Of a DNA stretch of 23,056 bases, positions 6,915 to 13,155 are shown in pieces. This stretch comes from UBA927 sp964367095 (GTDB taxonomy: Bacteria; Patescibacteriota; Microgenomatia; UBA10105; UBA927), in contig CAYIXE010000012.1 in the NCBI GenBank assembly GCA_964367095.1, positions 1-23,056 on the forward strand. The letters are read 5' to 3'. How positions within the stretch are numbered: the first letter of the stretch is position 1; each line of letters begins with the position of its first letter. The translations under genes were made by a program, and so were the position numbers. The notes beneath the pieces were generated by a model. It ran no database searches, was not told the DNA's origin, and saw nothing but the letters and a program-made list of their open reading frames with translations.

Positions 6915-6943
6915 TTGTCAGCGTATGGTAAGTGCGCGATAAT
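6915..6943 (+). promoter_or_regulatory. Leaderless promoter of murT
   Basis: TTGTCA (6915-6920), exactly 17 bases, then GATAAT (6938-6943), with the ATG six bases later at 6950. The transcript start would fall on the A of ATG. The in-frame GTG at 6932 lies inside the spacer, so it cannot be the start if this promoter is used. There is no Shine-Dalgarno. Confidence 0.65.
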
Positions 6944-6949
6944 ACTAGT

Positions 6950-8236
6950 ATGTCTTTTCTGGATCGCGTGGTTATTACTAATGCTAAAACGGTCTCGCAA
7001 ACAAGTACTGGTCTTGGGATAGGTGCGGGAGAGACGTGGCCTGGGGAGCTCGCACTCAAACTTCGCCCACAGATAGCTTCATATTTTGGAAAACAGTTTA
7101 CCAAAGGCATCATATTAGTGGTTGGTACGAACGGAAAAACGACCACCACGTTGATAATTAAGAAAATATTGGAGGCTAACGACAATCGAGTGGTTCACAA
7201 CGCGACGGGTGCTAATTTGTTAAACGGTATTGTTTCTTCATGCATCAGGCAGACGGACTGGAAAGGGAATGTAAATGCTGACTACGGCTTGTTTGAAGTA
7301 GATGAAAATTCATTGCCAATAGTTCTCAAATACATTACACCAGTTCGTATTGTTATTCTTAATCTGTTTCGTGATCAGCTTGATCGGTATGGTGAGGTGG
7401 ATGTGATTATAGAAAAGTGGACAAAGGTATTAAAGGACTTGCCTATTCAAACGGAAATTATTTTAAACAGTGATGATCCGGCTGTCGCATATTTTGGCCA
7501 CTTGTTTGGTTCTCGTGTCACGTATTTTGGGTTGAATGATACAAAAGAATATTTAAAAATAGCAGAGCATGCGACAGATTCGACGTTTTGCCCACAGTGT
7601 GGAGCACGACTGTTGTACGAAGGCATTTACTACTCGCATATCGGCGTTTGGTGCTGTGAAAAATGTAATTTGAAACGACCGATCCCAGACGTATATACAT
7701 TTCCCAAAGTTCTTGATGGGCTGTATAACCAATACAATACACTAGCCGCTGTTGCTCTCGCGAAATCATTAAAAATTAGTGAATCACGCATTAAAAAAGC
7801 ATTAACTTCATTTGTCCCTGCATTTGGGAGACAGGAAGAGATAAAAATTAACGGCAAGTCAGTCAAACTTTTTCTTTCCAAAAACCCTGCAGGATTTAAT
7901 GCCTCGCTACGTACCGTAAATGAGATGGGCGCGAAGCATATTTTTCTTGTTCTTAACGATCGCATACCAGATGGCACGGATGTGAGCTGGATATGGGATG
8001 TGGATTTTGAAGTGTTAAAAAAGATTGATTGCGTATATGTGGCTGGTGACAGGGTGTATGACTTGGCTCTTCGATTACAATATGCAGACTGTAACCCACA
8101 AGTCGAACCCGATTTAGAAATTGGCGTTCGTCGAGCTATAAATGCCATTCCTTCAGATCAAATTCTTTTTGTATTAGCGACCTACTCAGGAATGTTAGAT
8201 GTTCGAAAAATTTTAACTGGTAAACGAATCGGATAG
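6950..8236 (+). CDS. murT: Lipid II isoglutaminyl synthase subunit MurT
   Basis: With GatD this Mur-ligase-like subunit amidates the alpha-carboxyl of D-glutamate in the lipid II stem peptide, using ATP. The 428-residue protein has the ATP-binding GTNGKTT (59-65), the RDQLDRYGE block (141-149), and a four-cysteine zinc ribbon inserted in the central domain (C214-x2-C217 and C236-x2-C239), which is diagnostic of MurT versus other Mur ligases. The C-terminal domain (DUF1727-like) contains the conserved DVSWIWDVDFE region, which holds the aspartate that completes the GatD triad in characterised homologues. ATG 6950 is chosen because a TTGTCA-17-GATAAT promoter ends six bases before it. gatD follows after 47 bases that hold a perfect palindrome. 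This implies a peptidoglycan wall with amidated stems. Confidence 0.95.
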   Translation: MSFLDRVVITNAKTVSQTSTGLGIGAGETWPGELALKLRPQIASYFGKQFTKGIILVVGTNGKTTTTLIIKKILEANDNRVVHNATGANLLNGIVSSCIRQTDWKGNVNADYGLFEVDENSLPIVLKYITPVRIVILNLFRDQLDRYGEVDVIIEKWTKVLKDLPIQTEIILNSDDPAVAYFGHLFGSRVTYFGLNDTKEYLKIAEHATDSTFCPQCGARLLYEGIYYSHIGVWCCEKCNLKRPIPDVYTFPKVLDGLYNQYNTLAAVALAKSLKISESRIKKALTSFVPAFGRQEEIKINGKSVKLFLSKNPAGFNASLRTVNEMGAKHIFLVLNDRIPDGTDVSWIWDVDFEVLKKIDCVYVAGDRVYDLALRLQYADCNPQVEPDLEIGVRRAINAIPSDQILFVLATYSGMLDVRKILTGKRIG

Positions 8237-8237
8237 A

Positions 8238-8263
8238 ATTCTCATATATTAATATATGAGAAT
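8238..8263. repeat. 26-base perfect AT-rich palindrome between murT and gatD
   Basis: ATTCTCATATATT is followed directly by its exact reverse complement. It starts just after the murT stop and ends 20 bases before the gatD ATG. No T-run follows on either strand. It may be a protein-binding operator, a transcript-end hairpin or a site that sets the murT:gatD ratio. The symmetry is seen; the function is not known. Confidence 0.85.
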
Positions 8264-8283
8264 AATTATAGGCTTATAAAAAT

Positions 8284-9057
8284 ATGAATAGACTAGATTT
8301 AAAAATTGCTTGGTTATATCCGGATCTTATGAGCACGTATGGCGATCGTGGGAATGTCATTGTTTTGAAGAAACGGTGTCTTTGGCGCAATATAGCAGTG
8401 CAAGTAAGGCCAGTAACGCTAGAAACGCCAGTAGAAGAACTTAAAGATTGTGATTTGATATTCATGGGTGGCGCGCAAGACCGGCAGCAAAAATTAGCTG
8501 GTGAGGATTTTCTTATAAACAAAGGCCCTGTTGTAAAACAGATGGTTGAAAATGAAGTACCAGCGCTTTTTGTCTGTGCTGCGTATCAATTTGTTGGTAA
8601 TTATTACCTACCGTATCAAGGTGAAAAGATTATGGGCGCTGGTATCTTTGATTTGTACACCGAGCATCCTGGGGATCAGGGGAAACGGTTGATAGGAAAT
8701 GTGGTGGCAACAATAACAAATTTACAGTTAACAGTTAACAGTTTACAAGAACATACCATTGTCGGTTTTGAGAATCATGGAGGGTATACGTATTTAGAGT
8801 CGAAAATGAAACCATTGGCAAAAATAATAAAAGGCTATGGCAACAATGGAAAGGACGGATATGAAGGGGCTGTGTATAAAAATTCGATTGGAAGTTATTT
8901 TCATGGCCCATTGCTTCCGAAAAATCCAGCTATTGCCGATTGGTTAATACAAAAAGCGTTAGAAATAAAATATAAAAAAGCAGTCGTTTTAAAAAAGCTT
9001 GACAACATGTTTGCAGAGAACGCACGCGAATATATTAGAGAATCCTTAGGTGTCTAA
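8284..9057 (+). CDS. gatD: Lipid II isoglutaminyl synthase, glutamine amidotransferase subunit GatD
   Basis: A class I (triad-type) glutaminase that feeds ammonia to MurT. The 257-residue protein starts with KIAWLYPDLMSTYGDRGN, typical of GatD. The nucleophile is C98 in FVCAAYQ; most relatives I know have CGGYQ there, so the two glycines are replaced by alanines. The conserved GFENHGG (161-167) and the triad histidine H207 (YFHGPLLPKNP) are present. Residues 145-157 are encoded by a heptanucleotide tandem repeat that looks like a local insertion. The extension after about 222 is basic and helical. A second subunit is needed for activity and is encoded directly upstream as murT. The name GatD here is not the archaeal GatDE subunit. 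No clear ribosome site is seen; AT-rich DNA with TATAAA precedes the ATG. Confidence 0.93.
   Translation: MNRLDLKIAWLYPDLMSTYGDRGNVIVLKKRCLWRNIAVQVRPVTLETPVEELKDCDLIFMGGAQDRQQKLAGEDFLINKGPVVKQMVENEVPALFVCAAYQFVGNYYLPYQGEKIMGAGIFDLYTEHPGDQGKRLIGNVVATITNLQLTVNSLQEHTIVGFENHGGYTYLESKMKPLAKIIKGYGNNGKDGYEGAVYKNSIGSYFHGPLLPKNPAIADWLIQKALEIKYKKAVVLKKLDNMFAENAREYIRESLGV
8724..8744 (+). repeat. Heptanucleotide tandem repeat inside gatD
   Basis: Three consecutive copies of ACAGTTA (the last is ACAGTTT) encode part of NLQLTVNSLQ in GatD. As seven is not a multiple of three, gain or loss of one unit would shift the frame and remove the second half of the enzyme, including H207. Confidence 0.8.
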
Positions 9058-9058
9058 C

Positions 9059-9085
9059 CACCACACACCCCTGGGGTGTGTGGTG
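9059..9085 (+). promoter_or_regulatory. 13-base-pair hairpin between gatD and the HAD gene
   Basis: CACCACACACCCC (9059-9071) and GGGGTGTGTGGTG (9073-9085) are perfect inverted arms around one base. The hairpin begins just after the gatD stop, and the GAGGAG ribosome site of the next gene starts at its last base. There is no T-run. It could protect the upstream mRNA end, slow ribosome access downstream, or be a mobile palindrome. Confidence 0.75.
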
Positions 9086-9094
9086 AGGAGATGT

Positions 9095-9721
9095 ATGATT
9101 AAATTTATCTATTTTGATGTCGGTAGCGTGATAGTGGATAACGAAGCGGCTATGCAGAGTGTCGCAAGGATGCATAATGTTACTCGCGATCAGATATTTG
9201 CAATTGTTGAGGCTAATTGGAAGGCAGGTTGTCTCGGCACGCTAAGTACGAAAGATTATTTCACACTATTTACTGAAAAGCTTGGCATCACCCACCAATC
9301 TTTTGATATGGCGGATTTTTGGAGTGATCATCAGGGATTTTTTCAAGAAACTCATGATTTTATTCATGAATTAGAAGATAACTATCGTCTTGGTATTCTT
9401 TCTAATGCAGAAATAGGAATTCTTCAAAAGCTGTTAGATAAAAAGAAAATTCCTAACGTGAAATGGGAGGTGATTGTTGAGTCAGCGCAGTATGGAGTGA
9501 TTAAACCGGATCCTAAAATATATGAAATTGCAGAGTCGCTTGTTCCTGATCTTAAGCCTCACGAGCTATTATTTATAGACGATTATATTGAAATGGTGGA
9601 CGCTGCAAAAAAGCGCGGCTGGCATGGAGAAGTATTTGATCCTAAAGATAAAAAGGGGTCGATAGAGCGAATTAAAAAAGTACTACTCCACACCAATAAA
9701 CATGATTTTGGGGAACACTGA
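9095..9721 (+). CDS. HAD superfamily hydrolase (YihX-like phosphatase)
   Basis: A 208-residue cytoplasmic phosphatase of the haloacid dehalogenase superfamily. Motif I is FDVGSVIVD with nucleophile D8; the usual second aspartate is replaced by G10, as in the YihX group of sugar phosphatases. Motif II is ILSNA (S102), motif III is the lysine K136 in IKPDP, and motif IV is LFIDD (D161, D162). A helical cap sits between about residues 15 and 85. The substrate cannot be told from sequence. The start at 9095 is chosen because GAGGAG lies five bases upstream; an in-frame start at 9050 would run through the hairpin. It is probably cotranscribed with murT-gatD. Its last 39 bases overlap the convergent gene on the minus strand. 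Confidence 0.9.
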   Translation: MIKFIYFDVGSVIVDNEAAMQSVARMHNVTRDQIFAIVEANWKAGCLGTLSTKDYFTLFTEKLGITHQSFDMADFWSDHQGFFQETHDFIHELEDNYRLGILSNAEIGILQKLLDKKKIPNVKWEVIVESAQYGVIKPDPKIYEIAESLVPDLKPHELLFIDDYIEMVDAAKKRGWHGEVFDPKDKKGSIERIKKVLLHTNKHDFGEH

Positions 9722-9970
9722 TTTAATTTCTTCCATGAATTTTTCGGAGAGATTTGTAGAGAATTTGCTGTATTGGCCGGTACCCATTTTGGAACAAAGT
9801 TTCCGTTCGTAATCACGAATAACATCCATAATCTCTGATCCTATGGAATTATATTTGGCTTGATTTGCTGAAGGATTGATAACGTACGCGTCATGGATTG
9901 GTTTAAACGTATTAAAGAGTTCTTTATTTTCCTCAAGCATTTGTTGGACGGCAGCGCGATATTTGGTCAT
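9683..9970 (-). CDS. Small helical protein of unknown function
   Basis: A 95-residue protein that I do not recognise. It is rich in charged residues, predicted to be mostly helical, with no membrane segment or signal peptide. The C-terminal part (KFSTNLSEKFMEEIKSVFPKIMFIGVE, split as KFSTNLSEKF and EEIKSVFPKIMFIGVE) alternates in a way typical of a folded domain. Support for a real gene: it fills the gap between two plus-strand genes, has its own good promoter (TTGCAA-17-TACTCT) seven bases before the ATG, and is not a shadow except in its last 39 bases, which overlap the HAD gene end to end. No function is proposed. Confidence 0.7.
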   Translation of the reverse strand: MTKYRAAVQQMLEENKELFNTFKPIHDAYVINPSANQAKYNSIGSEIMDVIRDYERKLCSKMGTGQYSKFSTNLSEKFMEEIKSVFPKIMFIGVE

Positions 9971-9977
9971 TACAATG

Positions 9978-10006
9978 AGAGTACTAAATCATCTGGAAAC
10001 TTGCAA
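9978..10006 (-). promoter_or_regulatory. Leaderless promoter of the 95-residue protein gene
   Basis: On the minus strand TTGCAA (10001-10006), 17 bases, TACTCT (9978-9983), then seven bases to the ATG. It is arranged back to back with the gatC promoter. Confidence 0.45.
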
Positions 10007-10016
10007 TACTGACGCA

Positions 10017-10045
10017 TTCACTTGCAGTTATAATATGAGTATAAT
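10017..10045 (+). promoter_or_regulatory. Leaderless promoter of gatCAB
   Basis: TTCACT (10017-10022), 17 bases, and a perfect TATAAT (10040-10045), with the gatC ATG six bases later at 10052. A second TATAAT at 10029-10034 lacks a matching -35. No Shine-Dalgarno is visible. Confidence 0.65.
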
Positions 10046-10051
10046 GCCTAT

Positions 10052-10363
10052 ATGAAGGGTCCTCTACTTTCAACAAACGATATAGTAAAGATTGCCAAAC
10101 TTGCCAACATTCCCATTTCAGAAGAACAATCAATGGAGCTGACTAATCAGGTGGGGGTAACGATAGAATATGTATCCAAACTTCAAGAACTGCCGACAGA
10201 AGGAGTAGTTGAAACATCGCAGGTGACAGGTTTAGAAAACGTCGTACGAGAAGATGTGATCGATACCTCGCGAATACTCACACAAGAGGAAGCGCTTACA
10301 AACGCTCTCCATACACACAACGGATTTTTCGTAGTCGATGCAGTTTTGGATGCACATGAATAA
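10052..10363 (+). CDS. gatC: Asp-tRNA(Asn)/Glu-tRNA(Gln) amidotransferase subunit C
   Basis: The small subunit that wraps around GatA and stabilises its contact with GatB. At 103 residues it has the usual length, the N-terminal helix region (STNDIVKIAKLANIPISEEQ) and the conserved C-terminal VREDVIDTSRILTQEEALTNA with HNGFFVVDAVL. GatCAB converts misacylated Glu-tRNA(Gln) and Asp-tRNA(Asn) to the correct forms when GlnRS or AsnRS is missing, as is common in CPR bacteria. It is first in the operon, behind a leaderless promoter. Its stop codon overlaps the gatA start by eight bases. Confidence 0.95.
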   Translation: MKGPLLSTNDIVKIAKLANIPISEEQSMELTNQVGVTIEYVSKLQELPTEGVVETSQVTGLENVVREDVIDTSRILTQEEALTNALHTHNGFFVVDAVLDAHE

Positions 10364-11786
10364 AAACTTATTGGATCTCTCCATTTTGGAGTTGTCAGAA
10401 CGACTTAAAGCAAAGTCGATTTCAAGTGTTGAGCTCGTCACTGAATCATATCGACGCATGGAGGCATCAGAAGCTATTATCCACGCTGCGATTACGATAC
10501 GTGAAAAAGCAGATGCATTGACGATGGCAAAAAAAGCTGATGATACACGAACGACTGATAGCCACACACTTCATGGCATTCCGTATGTAGTTAAAGACGC
10601 GTATATCACAAAAAATTTGCGTACGACCGCTGCATCAAAAATCTTAGATACGTTTGTTTCACCATACAATGCTACAGTAATAAATAAATTAGAAGCGTGC
10701 GGAGCAATTCTTATAGGAAAAATGAATATGGACGCATGGGGTCATGGTGCAAGTACCGAAAATACTGATTATCCTGTAACAAAGAACCCTTGGGATACGA
10801 GTCGCTCAGCTGGTGGATCCGGAGGAGGGCCCGCTGCTGCTATAGCCATGCGGTATGTGCCATTTGCCATAGGTGAAGATACTGGAGGATCTATCCGTTT
10901 TCCCGCTGCATGGTGTGGTATTACGGCTTTAAAAGTTACGTATGGTAGAGTGTCCCGATATGGTGCAATCGCTTATGCGTCAAGTTTAGATACTGTAGGA
11001 CCGACGGCTAAAACTGCAGAAGATTGTGCCGTGGTATTGGAGGCGATAGCAGGTGCCGATCCTTTTGATGCGACGAGTTCTCCACTTCCTGTAGATGATT
11101 ATGTGAAGGGCACTAAAGAGTCTATTAAAGGAAAACGGATAGCATTTCCTATTGAGTATTATAAAGAAGGGTTAGACCCAGAGATTAAAACAGCTATCAT
11201 AAAAGTTCGTGAGCAATTTGTATCTTTAGGAGCGATTGTTGAAGACGTATCAATATCACTTTTAGAGTTTGGTGCTCCTGTGTATTATATCCTCGCTCCC
11301 AGTGAAACGAGTTCTAATCTCGGGCGATATGATGGGGTACGGTATGGTGGTACACGCGGGTTGTTTACTAAAGAAACGACCCGTCGCATTATGACGGGCA
11401 CATACGCACTTTCTTCAGGATACTATGATGCGTATTATAAAAAGGCACAGAAAGCTAGAAGCGTGTTTATCAAAAATTATTCTTCCGTTTTATCCAAATA
11501 TGATGCGATTTTATCGCCAGTGACTACATGTGGACCGACAAAATTTGGAGAATTACTTGATGATCCCGTGATGAATATGATGATGGACGTGTATAACGTT
11601 ACTGTCAATATCGTCGGTGTTCCTTCGCTGGCATTGCCATGCGGATTTACTCAAGCGGGTTTGCCGATGGGTATGCAACTTATTGGAAATATGTATGGAG
11701 AAAAAACGTTGATTTCGTTAGGAAATGCGTATCAAGAAGCGACCGATTGGCATACAAAAATTCCTACAGGAAAAATTTATGAGTGA
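10356..11786 (+). CDS. gatA: Asp-tRNA(Asn)/Glu-tRNA(Gln) amidotransferase subunit A
   Basis: The glutaminase subunit of GatCAB, of the amidase signature family; it releases ammonia that travels to GatB. With the ATG at 10356 the protein has 476 residues. The Ser-cisSer-Lys triad is complete: K80 (VVKDAY), cis-S155 and nucleophile S179 (DTGGSIR), one position off the well-studied Staphylococcus numbering 79/154/178. The surrounding glycine-serine loop, usually GGSSGGS, is GGSGGGP here, so two non-triad serines are changed. ATGs at 10338 and 10350 are possible earlier starts; 10356 is chosen because it gives the usual N-terminus and a short overlap with gatC. Its end overlaps gatB by eight bases, so translation is coupled. 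Confidence 0.95.
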   Translation: MNKNLLDLSILELSERLKAKSISSVELVTESYRRMEASEAIIHAAITIREKADALTMAKKADDTRTTDSHTLHGIPYVVKDAYITKNLRTTAASKILDTFVSPYNATVINKLEACGAILIGKMNMDAWGHGASTENTDYPVTKNPWDTSRSAGGSGGGPAAAIAMRYVPFAIGEDTGGSIRFPAAWCGITALKVTYGRVSRYGAIAYASSLDTVGPTAKTAEDCAVVLEAIAGADPFDATSSPLPVDDYVKGTKESIKGKRIAFPIEYYKEGLDPEIKTAIIKVREQFVSLGAIVEDVSISLLEFGAPVYYILAPSETSSNLGRYDGVRYGGTRGLFTKETTRRIMTGTYALSSGYYDAYYKKAQKARSVFIKNYSSVLSKYDAILSPVTTCGPTKFGELLDDPVMNMMMDVYNVTVNIVGVPSLALPCGFTQAGLPMGMQLIGNMYGEKTLISLGNAYQEATDWHTKIPTGKIYE

Positions 11787-13107
11787 ATACGAATTAGTCA
11801 TAGGATTAGAGATTCATGTAGAGCTTAAAACCAAAAGCGGGATGTTTTGCGGATGTCCTGCTGATCACTTTGGGAAAGTTCCCAATACCCAGACGTGTCC
11901 TGTATGTTTGGGTCTTCCCGGTGCATTGCCCGTGCCGAATAAAACAGCGATTGATTGGACGATTATGCTCGGCCTTGCGCTTGGATCAGAGATAGCAGAA
12001 GTTTCTAAATTTGATCGCAAACATTATTTTTATCCTGATTTACCCAAAGGCTATCAGATTTCTCAATACGATCAGCCGCTTTGCAAAGGCGGCGTGGTGA
12101 AAACTTCCTTTGGTGATGTACGAATACATCGCGTGCATTTGGAAGAAGATACGGGTAAATTGCAGCATATATTGCTCAATGGAAAGCGCGTTACCCTCGT
12201 CGATTTTAATAGAAGCGGCACGCCGCTTATGGAGATTGTCACAGAGCCGGATATCCACAGCAGTGCGCAAGCGACAGAGTTTCTAAAAAAATTGCATCAG
12301 ATAGTGCGCTTCGCGGGTATCTCGGATGCTGACATGGAAAAGGGAAGCATGCGTTTGGAGCCAAATATTTCTGTGCGCCGAAAAGGATCGAGAGAATTGC
12401 CTACGTACAAAGTAGAAGTAAAAAATATCAACTCTTTTAAGTTTGCTACTGCTGCCATTGAATATGAATTCAAACGGCATGTCGCGCTTTTGGAAGAAGG
12501 AAAAGTGCCGGTTCAAGAAACGCGTGGATGGGATGAAAGGAAAAATGAAACAGTCTCTCAACGCAATAAAGAAGGTGCTTCTGATTATCGGTATTTTCCA
12601 GAGCCGGATATCCCACCACTTCGGTTTACAAAGAAATATATTGAGGATCTTCGTGTGAAAATTCCTAAGCTTGCGGATGAGGTAAAAGAAGACATGATCA
12701 AAGCACATTCTCTCAACGAGTATAACGCCACAGTTTTAGTAGAAAATGCTCCCATGCTTTCCTTGTTTCAAGGAACTGTTTCTTTACCATCTATTAAACA
12801 AGCTAATATTTCAGGTGCGACAGTGGCAAATTGGGTTATAAATAAAGTCACAGATGTTTCTGGGACAACACCTGTTTATTTAGCAGATCAAATTATTGCA
12901 CATCAAACAGTACAAACTGTAAGTGAAAGTGAGTTAAGTATCGTCATCTCAAAAGTTTTTGCTGAAAATCCAAAAGCTGTCTCGGATTATAAATCAGGCA
13001 AGGAAACAGTTATTATGTTTCTTATGGGTATGGTGAAACGGCAATTACCAAAGGTAGATGCAAATGTTATATTGGATGCGTTAAAAACTGCTCTCAAAAA
13101 TGTATAA
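11779..13107 (+). CDS. gatB: Asp-tRNA(Asn)/Glu-tRNA(Gln) amidotransferase subunit B
   Basis: The kinase and tRNA-binding subunit: it phosphorylates the misattached Glu or Asp side chain and then amidates it. It begins YELVIGLEIHVELKT, the classic GatB start. The zinc-site region has CGCP and then TCPVCLGLPGALP (about 33-57), followed by the conserved KHYFYPDLPKGYQISQYD and DFNRSGTPLMEIVTEPD. The C-terminal tail domain is present (NPKAVSDYKSGKETVIMFLMG). At 442 residues it is somewhat shorter than the usual ~475, with the loss in the helical linker before the tail. The start at 11779 is chosen over 11725 because the conserved N-terminus begins here and it overlaps the gatA stop (ATGAGTGA). Confidence 0.95.
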   Translation: MSEYELVIGLEIHVELKTKSGMFCGCPADHFGKVPNTQTCPVCLGLPGALPVPNKTAIDWTIMLGLALGSEIAEVSKFDRKHYFYPDLPKGYQISQYDQPLCKGGVVKTSFGDVRIHRVHLEEDTGKLQHILLNGKRVTLVDFNRSGTPLMEIVTEPDIHSSAQATEFLKKLHQIVRFAGISDADMEKGSMRLEPNISVRRKGSRELPTYKVEVKNINSFKFATAAIEYEFKRHVALLEEGKVPVQETRGWDERKNETVSQRNKEGASDYRYFPEPDIPPLRFTKKYIEDLRVKIPKLADEVKEDMIKAHSLNEYNATVLVENAPMLSLFQGTVSLPSIKQANISGATVANWVINKVTDVSGTTPVYLADQIIAHQTVQTVSESELSIVISKVFAENPKAVSDYKSGKETVIMFLMGMVKRQLPKVDANVILDALKTALKNV

Positions 13108-13121
13108 ATATTGAAAACAGG

Positions 13122-13141
13122 ATTCCCGCCTGCGCGGGAAT
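13122..13141. repeat. Palindromic repeat ATTCCCGC-CTGC-GCGGGAAT
   Basis: A perfect eight-base-pair stem with a four-base loop, followed by GACAAA. It fills the gap between gatB and dnaE. A GAATGACAAA flank also occurs here and in the atpB-atpE gap (near 17504), so these are probably copies of a dispersed element. Hairpins of this type are widespread in bacterial intergenic DNA. Confidence 0.75.
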
Positions 13142-13155
13142 GACAAAAGAAAACT

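Noticed and set aside
6932..6949. Earlier GTG start for murT
   Set aside because: It lies in the spacer of the TTGTCA-17-GATAAT promoter and would not be in the transcript.
7630..8148. 172-residue minus-strand frame in murT
   Set aside because: Shadow of a gene with complete MurT motifs; no own signals.
8238..8263. Rho-independent terminator after murT
   Set aside because: The palindrome is AT-rich and lacks a following T-run on either strand; gatD belongs functionally to the same unit.
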